DNA from: Karstenula rhodostoma CBS 690.94
Lineage: Eukaryota > Ascomycota > Dothideomycetes > Pleosporales > Didymosphaeriaceae
Assembly: GCA_010093485.1 (NCBI GenBank)
Contig: MU001499.1
Span: 1,813,397-1,877,396, forward strand
Direction: 5' to 3'
Length of the DNA: 64,000 nt
Shown here: positions 12,299 to 21,911 of the stretch, piece after piece
Layout of the letters: the number at the start of each line of letters is the position of its first letter
How positions within the stretch are numbered: position 1 is the first letter of the stretch
Made by a program: the position numbers and the translations under genes
Notes under the pieces: generated by a model
Told to the model about the DNA's origin: nothing
Database searches by the model: none
The model's input: the letters and a program-made list of their open reading frames with translations, nothing else

Positions 12299-13227
12299 CT
12301 AAGCCAAAAAATCCCCCTTCGCCTCTTTCAATATCAGCCGGTACTCGGGCTCGAACTGCATATACATAACCTCCGGCGTTCCCGTCCCCTTCTTCGTATA
12401 CACCGCCTCCTCCTCGCTAACGATACTTTTCTTCAGCCCACTAGCCTTGCCTACATCACCTCCAATCGCCGCTTCAGTGAGCAGCTGGCACTGGCACGCC
12501 CTCTCCAACGCGATGAAGAACGCCGCTGCCTCAGCCACCGTCCCCCCGCACGTCAGCAGCCCATGATTCTGCAGAATCATATTCTTCTTCGTCGGCCCCA
12601 GCGCATCCGCAAGACGCCCGCCTTCTTCCTTCGCGAACACCACGCCGCCGAAGTTAGTATACACTTCGAGGTCGTCGTAGAACATGCAGCTATCCTGATT
12701 AAGCATGTCGATCGGGCGACCAAAGTTCGACCATGCACGACCGTAGGGGCTGTGCATGTGGCATGCGGCGTGGATGTCTGGTCTGCGCTGGTGGATGGCG
12801 GAGTGGATGATGAAGCCGGCGGTGTTGATGAGTTTGTCGGCGCCGCCGATCCGGTTCCCGTTCTCGTCGACGTGGACCATGTCGGAGACGGTGAGGAGGG
12901 CGAAGTGCACGCCGTAGGGGTTGATCCAGAATGTGTTGGGTTGTATGGGATCTGCATCTGTCAGCATATGTCGTGAAAGGTTGGTTCCTCTGACTGGCCT
13001 CGCAAGCTGATGTGTCCGCTTCCTCCGTCGGCAAAACCGAGCTTAGCGAACACGCGGAAAGCGCCTGCCATTTGCTCTAGTTGCCATTGTCGGTGCGCTT
13101 CTTTTGTCGCGGGCCATGGGATGTGATAACGGCTTTTGGTTTTGGCTCCTTCCGTTCTGTTAAGGACAGATGAGCTTCCCGTGGTTTCGATTGGCGCCGA
13201 AGGTGTGATCGTTGTGGTCGAGGACAT
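12299..13227 (-). CDS. Class II aldolase/adducin-domain protein
   Basis: Two exons on the minus strand (13227-12999 and 12951-12299) give 293 residues. The class II aldolase/adducin fold is shown by GGSGHIS, INPYGVHF, the metal-binding HMHSPYGRAW (HxH) and LQNHGLL with the third His. Such proteins are zinc-dependent aldolases, epimerases or decarboxylase-like enzymes of sugar and aromatic metabolism; the fungal adducin-like ones mostly lack an assigned substrate. The intron (12952-12998, 47 nt) has a GC donor: only this choice joins SLR to DPIQPNTFW, the expected family sequence, and removes the stop that ends the first frame. The gene sits between remnants of other catabolic enzymes and diverges from the DUF1338 relic. 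Confidence 0.88.
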
Positions 13228-13610
13228 GGCGTGGTATGTTTTGTGATGCCCGTGTAAAGTACGTTAGTGTAAGCGTTTCATGCCAAATTTCGATCCTATG
13301 GTTGGGAGGTAACCTCCCCGCACTTAGCTACCCCTCAGACACAACACGGAAGAATACGAGCAAGGAGTGGACCCATTCCGTGGTTTCTCCGCCAGTCGCC
13401 GACGAAGCTAATGCAAGTCTTACGTGCTCGGTTTCGCCCGCCATGGAGCATTGGCAGGCTATTCCACATTCGGAGCGTTTTCGGCTATGGCCGTGATTAT
13501 ACTCGGAGTCCATGTACTGGACGAAACATTAAACGGCGTAAGATAGAGATCTCAGTTGTGTATAAGACCTCAAGAATTTGAACGTCCGAGACAACTTCCG
13601 CGAAGACAAA
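13228..13610. promoter_or_regulatory. Divergent intergenic region, aldolase / DUF1338 relic
   Basis: This 383-bp gap separates the aldolase start (minus strand) from the ATG of the decayed DUF1338 gene (plus strand). It probably was a shared divergent promoter when both genes worked. No operator-like palindrome stands out to me. Confidence 0.35.
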
Positions 13611-14105
13611 ATGGCGCCTTCGGCAATTCATTCTCCAAGACCATCTCAGCAGGGCTTCATAGACCCTGATGATCTCCGCACGAAATTCCCGTTGGCAATG
13701 TTGGCCATGTACAAGAAGGAAGTCCCTCTATACGGAGATCTGATCAAAATCGTACGAAGCGTGAATGAACTCACGCTTAAAAGCTTGACCGATCCATAGG
13801 TTATCGCGATGCGAAATGGTGACGTTGCGTCGAAACGCCTCGATCTCGAGAGGCACGGAGCGATTCGTCTCAGGATCCCGCTTGAGCGCCAGACAGTGCG
13901 TCGCATCTTCGCTATCATCGGATTGTACCCCGTTGGATATTACGATTTGACACCCGCGGGGCTGCCTATACATACGACTTATTTTCGACCCATATGCTTC
14001 GCCGCCTTGAAACGTAACCCATTCAGAGTCTTTACAACTTTACTGCGACCGGATCTGTTGGAGGACGCTCAATCGAAAAACCTGGCGCTCGACTTGCTCT
14101 CAAAA
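13611..14105 (+). pseudogene. Truncated 2-oxoadipate dioxygenase/decarboxylase (DUF1338)
   Basis: From an ATG at 13611 the frame gives the family's N-terminal region: LRTKFPLAMLAMYKKEVPLYGDL, written here in pieces as LRTKFPLAMLA then MYKKEVPLYGDL. After an in-frame TAG at 13797-13799 it continues in the same frame with LERHGAIRLRIP, IFAIIGLYPVGYYDL, PIHTTYFRPI and NPFRVFTTLLRPDLL. DUF1338 enzymes convert 2-oxoadipate to 2-hydroxyglutarate in lysine breakdown. Homologues are roughly 400-450 residues; here similarity stops near LALDLLSKR at 14100, where another gene's remains begin. The stop and truncation argue that it is dead. The TAG could derive from CAG by a C to T change. Confidence 0.75.
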
Positions 14106-14965
14106 CGGAAACACGAAAGCTTGGCGCAAAATTCGTTCTTCATCCTTCGGCTGGTGCATTCGACAAGTATGTAACTGCCACCGAAGGAAGCGTCGTCGGA
14201 ATAAAGACTAAGGATGGCAAAGTTCATCCTGCCAAGCTTACAATCATGACGTGCGGCGGATGGACGCCTTCGCTCCTCCCAGAGCTTGACGGCCTTTGCG
14301 AAGCCACCGCCAGGTCTGTCATTATCTATAAAATACCACATACCTCACAGCTATGGGACAGATGTTCTCCAGATCACTTCCCGAAATGGCTTTGGAAAGT
14401 GCGAGATGGAGCTGAAGGTGGTTTGTACGGCTTTCCACGGGACGAAAATGGGTACATGAAGATTGGGTATCGCGAGACGAAGTATACCAATTCACAACGT
14501 CAGGGCGATGGAGTTGAAAGAATTGTGCCTATCACACGATGGACCGAAGGTCAACAGCAAGAAAAAATACCTGCTTAGGCTATGAGAGCACTACGTCGCT
14601 TTGTTGCGGAGTACCTGCCTGAGCTTGCGGACGAGAATATTGAGATTGAAATTACGAGGGTATGTTGGTACACAGACTCTTTTGACAATCACTTCTTCAT
14701 AGATTATGTTCCTGATACACGAGGATTGTTTGTGGCCACAGGAGGAAGTGGGCATGCCTTCAAATATATCCCCAACCATGGTAATTGGGTTGTCGATGTA
14801 ATTGAGGGCGTTCGACACGACCAGCAATTCAAGCGTGGAGGTGGCGTGACTTGGGCGACCGGAAAGCCTTTAACGGACTCATGGAGGATACGAAAGGTGC
14901 GCGGTCGTGGGGAAATATACCACTTGTAGACGACCATGAAGAGTGTCGGGCTAAGCTATAGCTGA
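14060..14965 (+). pseudogene. C-terminal half of a FAD-dependent amine oxidase (sarcosine/fructosyl-amine oxidase type)
   Basis: Starting in a different frame from the DUF1338 relic, the sequence reads KLGAKFVLHP, then VVGIKTKDGK, GGWTPSLLPELDGL, VRDGAEGGLYGFPRDENGY, CWYTDSFDNHFFIDYVP and VATGGSGHAFKY. This is the C-terminal part of the sarcosine oxidase, L-pipecolate oxidase and fructosyl-amine oxidase family. The N-terminal FAD-binding GxGxxG region is absent. An in-frame TAG at 14576-14578 replaces what is Gln in relatives (IPAQAM), and a one-base frameshift near 14819 switches to a frame reading PAIQAWRWRDLG and ending in AKL, a peroxisomal PTS1-type tail, at about 14960. Three independent lesions make it a pseudogene. 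Intact relatives act in peroxisomes. Confidence 0.8.
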
Positions 14966-16802
14966 GAATTTGCATTGCTGGTTGCAACTTTGAGTTGGAG
15001 CCAGGTGTGTTCAACACCACAGGTGTCCGAGTGACTCGCTTGCTTGGTTGTGCTTGAACACAACAGCCACCCCAAAAGGTACTGCATACTTACGACGTCC
15101 GATGAAATATTTTATTATCCTTATTCATCTATTACCACCAAGTGAATAAAACTGTACCAACACACTCACATCTGCTTTTAGAGTCTTGAGTCTCTTTTCT
15201 CGTTCTATAGATCTCATTCCGTCTACAATCGCCATCATAAAACTCCCCTTACACATTTCGTACCTTTCCATCCATGATTGCAGAACTCTTGGCCACATTG
15301 GCAGGGGTACCTTCAGAACTCTGGGAGTCCATACCAGCAGTCCCCCGTTACAATCTCCGGACCGAGGAGGGCAAGTACACATCAGAGGACAAATGGCACC
15401 CTCCAGAACGCAAAAGAAATATTCGATACTCTTTCGCTCACATTCGCTCGTCTCACCAACTGCCGAATCCCCTCTCGACTTTGACATTCTTCTCATTCTG
15501 CTTCGCATACTGAACTTGCTCCGAGGCAGCGACTGACGAGTATTGGACGCTAACGGGCTTTGGGGATCTGTGGCGGGGTTCGTCGATGTTGATCAACTTC
15601 TCTTGGTTATGCGAAGGGTCTAAGCAGACCAGCTTTTTTTGTTTCTCCATTATGAGCAGGTGCCGTTGGTATGGTTTCTCGGATCGATAGGAGTTAAGTT
15701 GAGAGAGCCTAAGATCGCTTTGATTGCCGAGGGTATCTTTATCGGACGAGAAAGGCTCTCACACACAGGTGAGGTCGGTCGTTGGGTTCAGCTGTAAAAC
15801 GCGGTTTCCTGAAGTAGTCGCAACACTCTGTATGGACGAGCGCTCCTGAAGAGGCGTCGGCTTGTACGATATGAATGAGAATTTTGATTGCAAGAACACG
15901 TGAAGGAGAGACTGTAAAACTCCATGGTTTAGATATTTGTGCGTGCGCTGTTGCCTGTCCAACAACTTGATCGCGAGCATCTAGTCACTATTCGAAGACG
16001 CGCCGTCGCGATCGTCACCCGAACTTCAGCAGCGCGCCACTCTACGGAGCCGGCCCCCCGGGTTACCCAGCCCGACAGCCTCCTGACCCTGCAAGAACAC
16101 GTGTTGCTATTCAAGCGGGCCGGGGTACTTTGTTGCCGTTGCTGTTTTTTTTTTTTTGGGTCGTTGCCTGGCCGATTGACGGCGGTTCGAAATTTCAACT
16201 GGAATTATCCACATGCCGTGGAGTGGTGCGCCGGTAATGCGGCAGCCACTCACAAGAACTGCAACAAAACTGACACTTCTGTCAATTTTGGTTGTCTATA
16301 CGCTTCTATGAATCCAAATCCACCATGGATGGCCACGTCGACCTCTCGTCGATACGAGCACGACTAAAGAAGAAGAGAAAATGCAAAGCTCCGTGGCTCA
16401 GAAAACATTCGTGTGTGTAAGCTGCTGCTTGCCCAACTTTCTAATACAACTCTTTGAAATACGCCCTATCGCCCTCGCTATTACTACTAATACTCAAGTC
16501 TAGTATCGCGCCGTTCCCCTACGGAGCCGATGCTTGGTCATGGTTGAGGTAAATGCATTCATCTGGTGGCATTTCATGAGTCAACATGGTAAATTCAGGA
16601 GAGGGCGGTCATCACGATAGAGCACATGTCTGATAACACTGCAGAGGGCCAATTAGCATTTAGCGGAGCCGTCTTGAAGGTGGTTTCGTCTCTTAAAGTA
16701 CTCTCAGTTACTCTAGGATAAGCTATGCAACGCCCTATACTGAAATTTTTATTCTTGGACGCAGGCTATTCCGATGAGGAACCTCTCAATGAACACACAT
16801 TG
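14966..16802. other. Gene-poor region between relics and the 331-residue gene
   Basis: No supportable gene. A frame from 15274 begins MIAELLATLAGVPSEL, faintly like the start of a gamma-tubulin complex protein, but nothing downstream supports that. There is a T run near 16146-16158. The remaining frames are short and overlap on both strands. Confidence 0.45.
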
Positions 16803-17798
16803 TCATATGGCTTCCATCCAAAAGCGGTCAAGTGCCTCCTGCCTAACCTCATACGCCCAGTGCAGACAAGTCTGGCTCACAACAGGACTGACATCTCTTC
16901 CCTCCCCATCAGAATTCTCTCCATCATCAAAAACGCTTCTTATTCCCCTCTGAACATATTGCTTTAGCAAAGTCCTCCGCCACCTCCCCGTGTTTCCAAC
17001 GCACTTCTTCCACCTCGAGATCTGCCGCTCATCATCCTCGCACCTCCGGCCTATCCAAAACCTACAGTACCACTGGAACCACCCACGCACATCGTACTCG
17101 TGGGCTATCCAGCCGTTAGCTTCCCACTGCTCGATGCTCTGGCCACACGCGACGCCGTGCTTGTTGACTTCGGGATTGTAGTCCGGGTTGACAAGGTACT
17201 GTTCGACGTCTAGCCCGCTGGTCCATTGAGCCGGTAGCTCACGCCAATCATCCTCGACGGTTATTCCGAGGCTCTTAGAGTAAAGTGGTCTCCAGTATGA
17301 GCCTCCGAAACAGCCCTCACGGATGATGTCTGCGGGCGATTTGTTTGGGGTGAAGTCCGGGTGGGATTCGAAGTGATAAGTTCCGAAAGCGTCCCGTGTC
17401 GGAGGACACGCGACAGGTTCCCAATCATTCCAGCCAGCTTTGATACTTTCCAGGTCTGGATGGGCAGATTGTGATTCTGGTTCTGGAGATTGGACCTCCA
17501 GGGGTTCCCCTAATGCCTTCCTCGCTGAATTTCTTGGAGAGCTCTTGCCGTGAAACGACGACCGTCCAGACCTAGCGATGGCGCCATTATCCTCATTGTA
17601 GCCTGGACGCGCGGGAGCGCTGGCAATGCGCGCTGAGCTACGTGTCGGCTGTAAGACATTGAGCTTGCGCCGCTTCTTTGCTGGTAATGGTTTTGGCTGG
17701 AGTTGCTGCTTTACGTGGTTATGCTCCAGCTCCAGCTCCTGAAGCAAAATGGCATTGCGCTTGATGTTCTCCTGTCGACGTTGCTCAAGGGTACTCAT
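16803..17798 (-). CDS. Conserved fungal protein with GGSYWRP and WFQWYCRFWIGRR motifs
   Basis: A single exon encodes 331 residues. The N-terminus (LEQRRQENIKRN) resembles the start seen in some nuclear proteins such as the Cmr1/WDR76 group. It is followed by a basic patch KKRRKLN (residues 41-47) that could be a nuclear localisation signal, and a low-complexity, Ser/Pro/Glu-rich region to about residue 115. The conserved part begins near residue 155 with GCFGGSYWRPLYS and continues with NKHGVACGQSIEQWEANGW, WFQWYCRFWIGRRC, DDERQISRW and GRWRR. I know this C-terminal block from many fungal genomes as an uncharacterised family; no enzyme motif is apparent. The many Trp, Tyr and Arg residues suggest a compact binding domain, but function is unknown. 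Confidence 0.85.
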   Translation of the reverse strand: MSTLEQRRQENIKRNAILLQELELEHNHVKQQLQPKPLPAKKRRKLNVLQPTRSSARIASAPARPGYNEDNGAIARSGRSSFHGKSSPRNSARKALGEPLEVQSPEPESQSAHPDLESIKAGWNDWEPVACPPTRDAFGTYHFESHPDFTPNKSPADIIREGCFGGSYWRPLYSKSLGITVEDDWRELPAQWTSGLDVEQYLVNPDYNPEVNKHGVACGQSIEQWEANGWIAHEYDVRGWFQWYCRFWIGRRCEDDERQISRWKKCVGNTGRWRRTLLKQYVQRGIRSVFDDGENSDGEGRDVSPVVSQTCLHWAYEVRQEALDRFWMEAI

Positions 17799-18209
17799 TT
17801 TAGTTGTGATAACGATGATTCGCGATACAATTACGTAGACGAGTAGGTCAGTAGCCTTGACTACGTCATAGACAGACGAGCTGTCGCGCTACTATCATCT
17901 AGCACTAGCGCGAGAAGCTGCGAGCGATTTCCCACTTCTGTTCTGGGTGCCATGAGTTTAAGGTACTTTAGAAATGGAACATACCAGGAGACCTCAATTA
18001 CATCAGTCTGTTTCTAATTTTTTTTTTTCAAAAGTACAAATCCAGTCTCTGAACGTATAGTAAGTGAACTACCAATCTGAACATCTTTCCCAGAGCATCG
18101 CGATAATGGATCAAAACAAAGCCAACCCACCGGGTATCTCCATCAACGACATGTAAAACAAAAGAAACAACTTATGACATGTTCGTCGGTCATCAACACC
18201 AGACCCCAA
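17799..18209. promoter_or_regulatory. Promoter of the 331-residue gene and flotillin 3' region
   Basis: This 411-bp gap lies upstream of the minus-strand 331-residue gene and downstream of the flotillin, which is also on the minus strand. It contains a T run at about 18019-18029. No gene is visible. Confidence 0.4.
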
Positions 18210-19787
18210 TCACTGCGAACCCTCACTGCCGTTCCTCAGCCCCAACCTTTGCCCCTTCACCCCATTCTCCTGCGGCATCTGCGCCAACCAGCTCGGCGGC
18301 TGCATACCTGTCTGATCATGAATTGTGCTTAACAGCGGCGGCAAACTCTGGAAGAGATTCCTAATCGGCGCAGTCGGATCCGCCACCGCGCCATCGCCCT
18401 GCGCACCAGTATTCCACACATTAATCTTCGGCTGCAGCCCGCGGATAGCCTCCGCATTCGCATTCGCCAGCCGCTCATACGTGTTGTTCTGCAGCATGAG
18501 GTACTGCATGAGGCCTTGCGGACCACCCAACACGCTCGCCATGTCGCCGTACGCCTTCGCCATTGCAGATAGACCCTCGGCTTCGCGCTGCTGCTTGATG
18601 AGGTGCGCCTGCGCCTCGCGCTCTGCACGGTAGTATGCTGCCTCGGCCTCTCGCTTGGAGACGAGGAAGTCGGCTTCTGCCTCGCGCTCTTTGGCCTGGA
18701 AGTTCGACTCTGCGTCCTGGATGCGGCGGAAGGCGGCGGCTTCGGCGTCTGCTTGCTCACTGTACTTTTTACCTTCTGCCTGCTTCTGCTCCTTGTAGAG
18801 TTCTGCGTCAGCTTTTTGCTGGGAGGATTCCTTTGCGATGGTGGCTTGCGTGACGGTGGTGGCACGCAGACGTTCGAGTTCCATGAGCGCTTTCTTCTTC
18901 TCGACTTCGGTGTTAAGCTCTGCGTCGCGGCGTTCGGCATCGCGCTTGGCTTGGATGCGCGCGAGGTTGAGATCCTTCCCGATGCTGATTTCCTTGTTCG
19001 TCAGCTTCGCGTCTGCAGCGGCCTTCTCTGCTTTACGCTCTGTCTCGAGGACGGCGGTAGCTGCGTGGATCTTTGCGACTTCTTGCTTGGTCTTGCCCTG
19101 CTTCTCCGCCTCACCCACCTCACCGCGCATTCGAGCATCGGCAACGTCGACCTTGGCTTGGTTGAGGGCGCCTTCGTGTGCTTTGCGCGAGAGGAATGCG
19201 AAATACTCGGATCCGGGGGTGTCTTGGAGTTCTTTCACGTTGGCATTGTAGATGCAGAGACCGAATTGGTCAAGCTCAGATTGCACTTGCTGGATGACCT
19301 TGTCCTTGAACACTTTGCGCTCGCGGAACAGCTCTTCCATGGTCATGGTACTGACGATGCTCCTCGTCTCGCCCTCAATGATGCCCTTCACGATATCCTG
19401 GACATGGTTCCTTCCCGCGGCGACAGCGACCGCGCCTTGAGACGCGGATGCGGTAGGTCTGCCGTCGGACTCGCCAGTCAGCAGTACCGCGTACTTCTCT
19501 AATGATTCTAGGGAATCCTCAGGACCGATGGTGAAGACGGCTGGGAGAGAGAACTTCAACTTCTCAACAGTCATTGCCGTCAAGTTCATGGAGAAATCAA
19601 AGGGCGTGATGCTAATCTTTGACACCTTTTGGAAGGGCAGGACGAATGCCTGAATGTTTGGGTTAGTAGTGAATCTTTGGGGGTTAGGGGTGGAGTCTAC
19701 CTTCTTCTTGATTGTCACCTTATCGATACCTGCGCCAGTGATGACGAGGTAGGAGTTTGGCTCAGCGACATGGTACCAGACACCCAT
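18210..19787 (-). CDS. floA: Flotillin/reggie homologue
   Basis: Two exons on the minus strand (19787-19701 and 19649-18210) give 508 residues. The start MGVWYHVAEPNSYLVITGAG and the segment ITPFDFSMNLTAMTVEKLKFSLPAVF are the flotillin SPFH N-terminus. They are followed by an Ala/Glu/Arg/Gln-rich coiled coil (about residues 210-400, repeated EAxA-type units) and a Gly-rich oligomerisation tail. Flotillins scaffold sterol-rich plasma-membrane domains; in Aspergillus the homologue FloA marks stable domains behind hyphal tips. The 51-nt intron (19650-19700, ACTAAC branch) has no stop and is a multiple of three, so the raw frame runs through it; removing it restores the expected KKK-AFVLPFQKVSKI. 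Retention would insert 17 residues into the SPFH domain. Confidence 0.93.
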   Translation of the reverse strand: MGVWYHVAEPNSYLVITGAGIDKVTIKKKVDSTPNPQRFTTNPNIQAFVLPFQKVSKISITPFDFSMNLTAMTVEKLKFSLPAVFTIGPEDSLESLEKYAVLLTGESDGRPTASASQGAVAVAAGRNHVQDIVKGIIEGETRSIVSTMTMEELFRERKVFKDKVIQQVQSELDQFGLCIYNANVKELQDTPGSEYFAFLSRKAHEGALNQAKVDVADARMRGEVGEAEKQGKTKQEVAKIHAATAVLETERKAEKAAADAKLTNKEISIGKDLNLARIQAKRDAERRDAELNTEVEKKKALMELERLRATTVTQATIAKESSQQKADAELYKEQKQAEGKKYSEQADAEAAAFRRIQDAESNFQAKEREAEADFLVSKREAEAAYYRAEREAQAHLIKQQREAEGLSAMAKAYGDMASVLGGPQGLMQYLMLQNNTYERLANANAEAIRGLQPKINVWNTGAQGDGAVADPTAPIRNLFQSLPPLLSTIHDQTGMQPPSWLAQMPQENGVKGQRLGLRNGSEGSQ

Positions 19788-21200
19788 CTTGATAGATTTA
19801 TCTGAGATAAAAGCGTATGTAGGAGTCTTGCTTGTAGGTATCGAGTTCTTTGCTTAGATGTTCGATCTTCAAATCGAAGTCGTCGGTAGGTAGAGGTGAG
19901 TTGATCGTTGCTGAAAAGAAGGTCGAAACCAATTTCGAGATGGGTGCAATTAATACTACTTCAAAACCTTAAAAGAAGATGCGTCCAAAGATGACGTCGA
20001 TGTTGAGGAGCAGTACCACGGTTCTTCTGCGGAAATTTGTTCACTATATTCTTTGGTATCTGTTCGTCGGTTCGTCCGTGTTTTAACACAATCGCTTGAA
20101 CAAACTCTCAATCACTTCATGATGGCCTCCAAAACCCAGGCGTCACCCAGTACTTATAGACCCCTCAACCCGTATTCTCACAATGCTGCCGCCATATCTC
20201 GGTACGCGGCACCCCTGCTTGACCGGTGAGTGTACTGCGCATTCCAAACCTTGATCAGATACGGGAGCCTGGACTGGGTCGTGAATGCACGGTTCGGGTG
20301 CTAAGCCGCATCAGTGGACCAGTAATGCTCGCTAAGCCGCTTTAGGCGCGCTGCACCAGTTTGGATTCAGCCTGACGTCTCACAGCCACCGTGCTTGGCC
20401 TCGTGATTTTACGAGCGCGCCCAACGAAAAGGGGCCGGGGCTCTCTCTCGTATGCTGCGCGGTGAGTACAAAGAGTAGTTCGCTCTTTCAACCCAGGTTT
20501 CGTTGAAGACGGCAAGGCGGAGGCGTGAGGCTGTACCAGCATACCTACCTATAGTAGAATCCAGGCAACAATTTGAGTAGAACCTTAGCTGCTAGTCCTG
20601 TCTCTAAGCGCCCATTCTCTTCGCCGATCGATATGGTGAACATACAAACAGTGGTTGCCACAGTTCAACATACACGTTAGTCCAATGTTCCGTGCCAAGC
20701 CCGCGCGGCCCGAGTCCAATGTATCCACCCCTTACGTGCCTATCGCTAGCTTACATCTTCATCCTTCGCACCGTATCATTGGGTTGAAACCGGAAGTGGA
20801 AGTTTGCCCGTAGAAATCACGTTATCAGGCGTGGCGTGCGCGGGGTCGAATACGAGGCTGTCAGGCATTCACGGCGGCGAAAATGCGCGCTGTGACTCTG
20901 TTGGGGTTAGGCCTGCACTGAGCCCGTGGTAGCCTTAGGTGACCGGTTTTGTGGCACCGGGGGGAAACTGCGCAATCCATCTCGTTCTCGTTTTGTCTTC
21001 TCAACTGAAACGCGAGGAAAGCGATTGCTGACGTGTTTGTTGGGAGATGCATTCCATTTTTGCGATCGACACCTTCAAGCTTGCACCCTCCAGCGTCTCG
21101 ACGATTGACTTGTATCGTTAACCGCGATAACAACAGAACTCTATACGATAATCCCTACGATCAACAGTGTCACCCTATTATCCGTCTCAACACCGCCACC
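19788..21200. promoter_or_regulatory. Divergent intergenic region upstream of flotillin and the 236-residue gene
   Basis: About 1.4 kb between two divergent starts. A short frame at 20119 (MMASKTQASPSTYRPL) runs 36 codons and meets a GTGAGT donor-like site at 20226, so a first exon of an unseen transcript is possible, but no second exon is evident. Otherwise I see nothing but promoter sequence. Confidence 0.4.
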
Positions 21201-21911
21201 ATGAGCGAAAAAGACCATCTCGCCAGCCCACCCTCCTACACCGACTCCCTCCGCCCACAGCTCACCTCGAGCACCTCGACGTCTTCCTCAGCACCAGGCC
21301 AGTCCCTCCTCGACACCCTTACCCTCACCCGCGCCACAACCATCCGCTCCGCAATCCACACCTCGATCCTCCCGCTGCTTTCCTCCCGCGCTGCCATGGG
21401 CCTCCCCTCAACCGTCCTCGCCCTACTTCCTTCCGACATCCCACTTCCTCCCCCACCAGAGAAGAACGAATTTTCGTTCGACGGGTACGCGGGCGCGGGG
21501 AAAGCCGAGGATGCGGTAAAAGTCATTGCCGAGGATGGCGGAGAAGATGCTGTCGAAGCGGTGCGGCTGAGCGGGGAGGCGAACTCAGGCGCATTCTGGC
21601 GGGTGCCGACTGTGGTGGAGGAGTTGGAAAGGGGCCTGCGTGATGTCTTGACTGATGGGAGGGGAGGCGCGCCAGCAGTGGTGAGGGAGGTGGGGGAGGC
21701 GAAGAAAAAGGAAAAAAGGGGTATCTTTGGAAGGAGGAAGGTGGAAAAGGTGGAGGATAGTGCTGCGGTGGGAGGTGGGGAGGGGGCCGGGGATAAGGTG
21801 GCTGTTAGGGTACGAGTAGAGGAGATTTGCTTGAGGACGACGAATGAGTTTGGGTTGTATGATACGATGAATAGGCAGTGTGTTGTTGTGAGGGTGGATG
21901 CGGGATGTTGA
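21201..21911 (+). CDS. Conserved filamentous-fungal hypothetical protein
   Basis: A single exon of 236 residues. The ATG at 21201 has an excellent context (GCCACCATGAG). The protein opens with a PPSY-type motif (SPPSYTDSL) in a Ser/Thr/Pro-rich stretch. A helical segment follows (TLTRATTIRSAIHTSILPLL), then a variable acidic/Gly-rich middle, FWRVPTVVEELERGLRDVL, a basic KKKEKRGIFGRRK patch and a C-terminal VRVRVEEICLRTTNEFGLYDT block. This order of motifs recurs in uncharacterised proteins of many Pezizomycotina. The PPSY motif could bind a WW domain; no enzymatic domain is visible. Function is unknown. Codon usage and GC-rich third positions look native. Confidence 0.8.
   Translation: MSEKDHLASPPSYTDSLRPQLTSSTSTSSSAPGQSLLDTLTLTRATTIRSAIHTSILPLLSSRAAMGLPSTVLALLPSDIPLPPPPEKNEFSFDGYAGAGKAEDAVKVIAEDGGEDAVEAVRLSGEANSGAFWRVPTVVEELERGLRDVLTDGRGGAPAVVREVGEAKKKEKRGIFGRRKVEKVEDSAAVGGGEGAGDKVAVRVRVEEICLRTTNEFGLYDTMNRQCVVVRVDAGC

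Noticed and set aside
15274..15513. Frame starting MIAELLATLAGVPSEL, faintly like a gamma-tubulin complex protein start
   Set aside because: No downstream homology, no plausible introns joining further exons; similarity is too short.
18603..19502. 299-codon ORF antisense to flotillin
   Set aside because: Exact shadow of the Ala/Glu-rich coiled-coil codons on the other strand.
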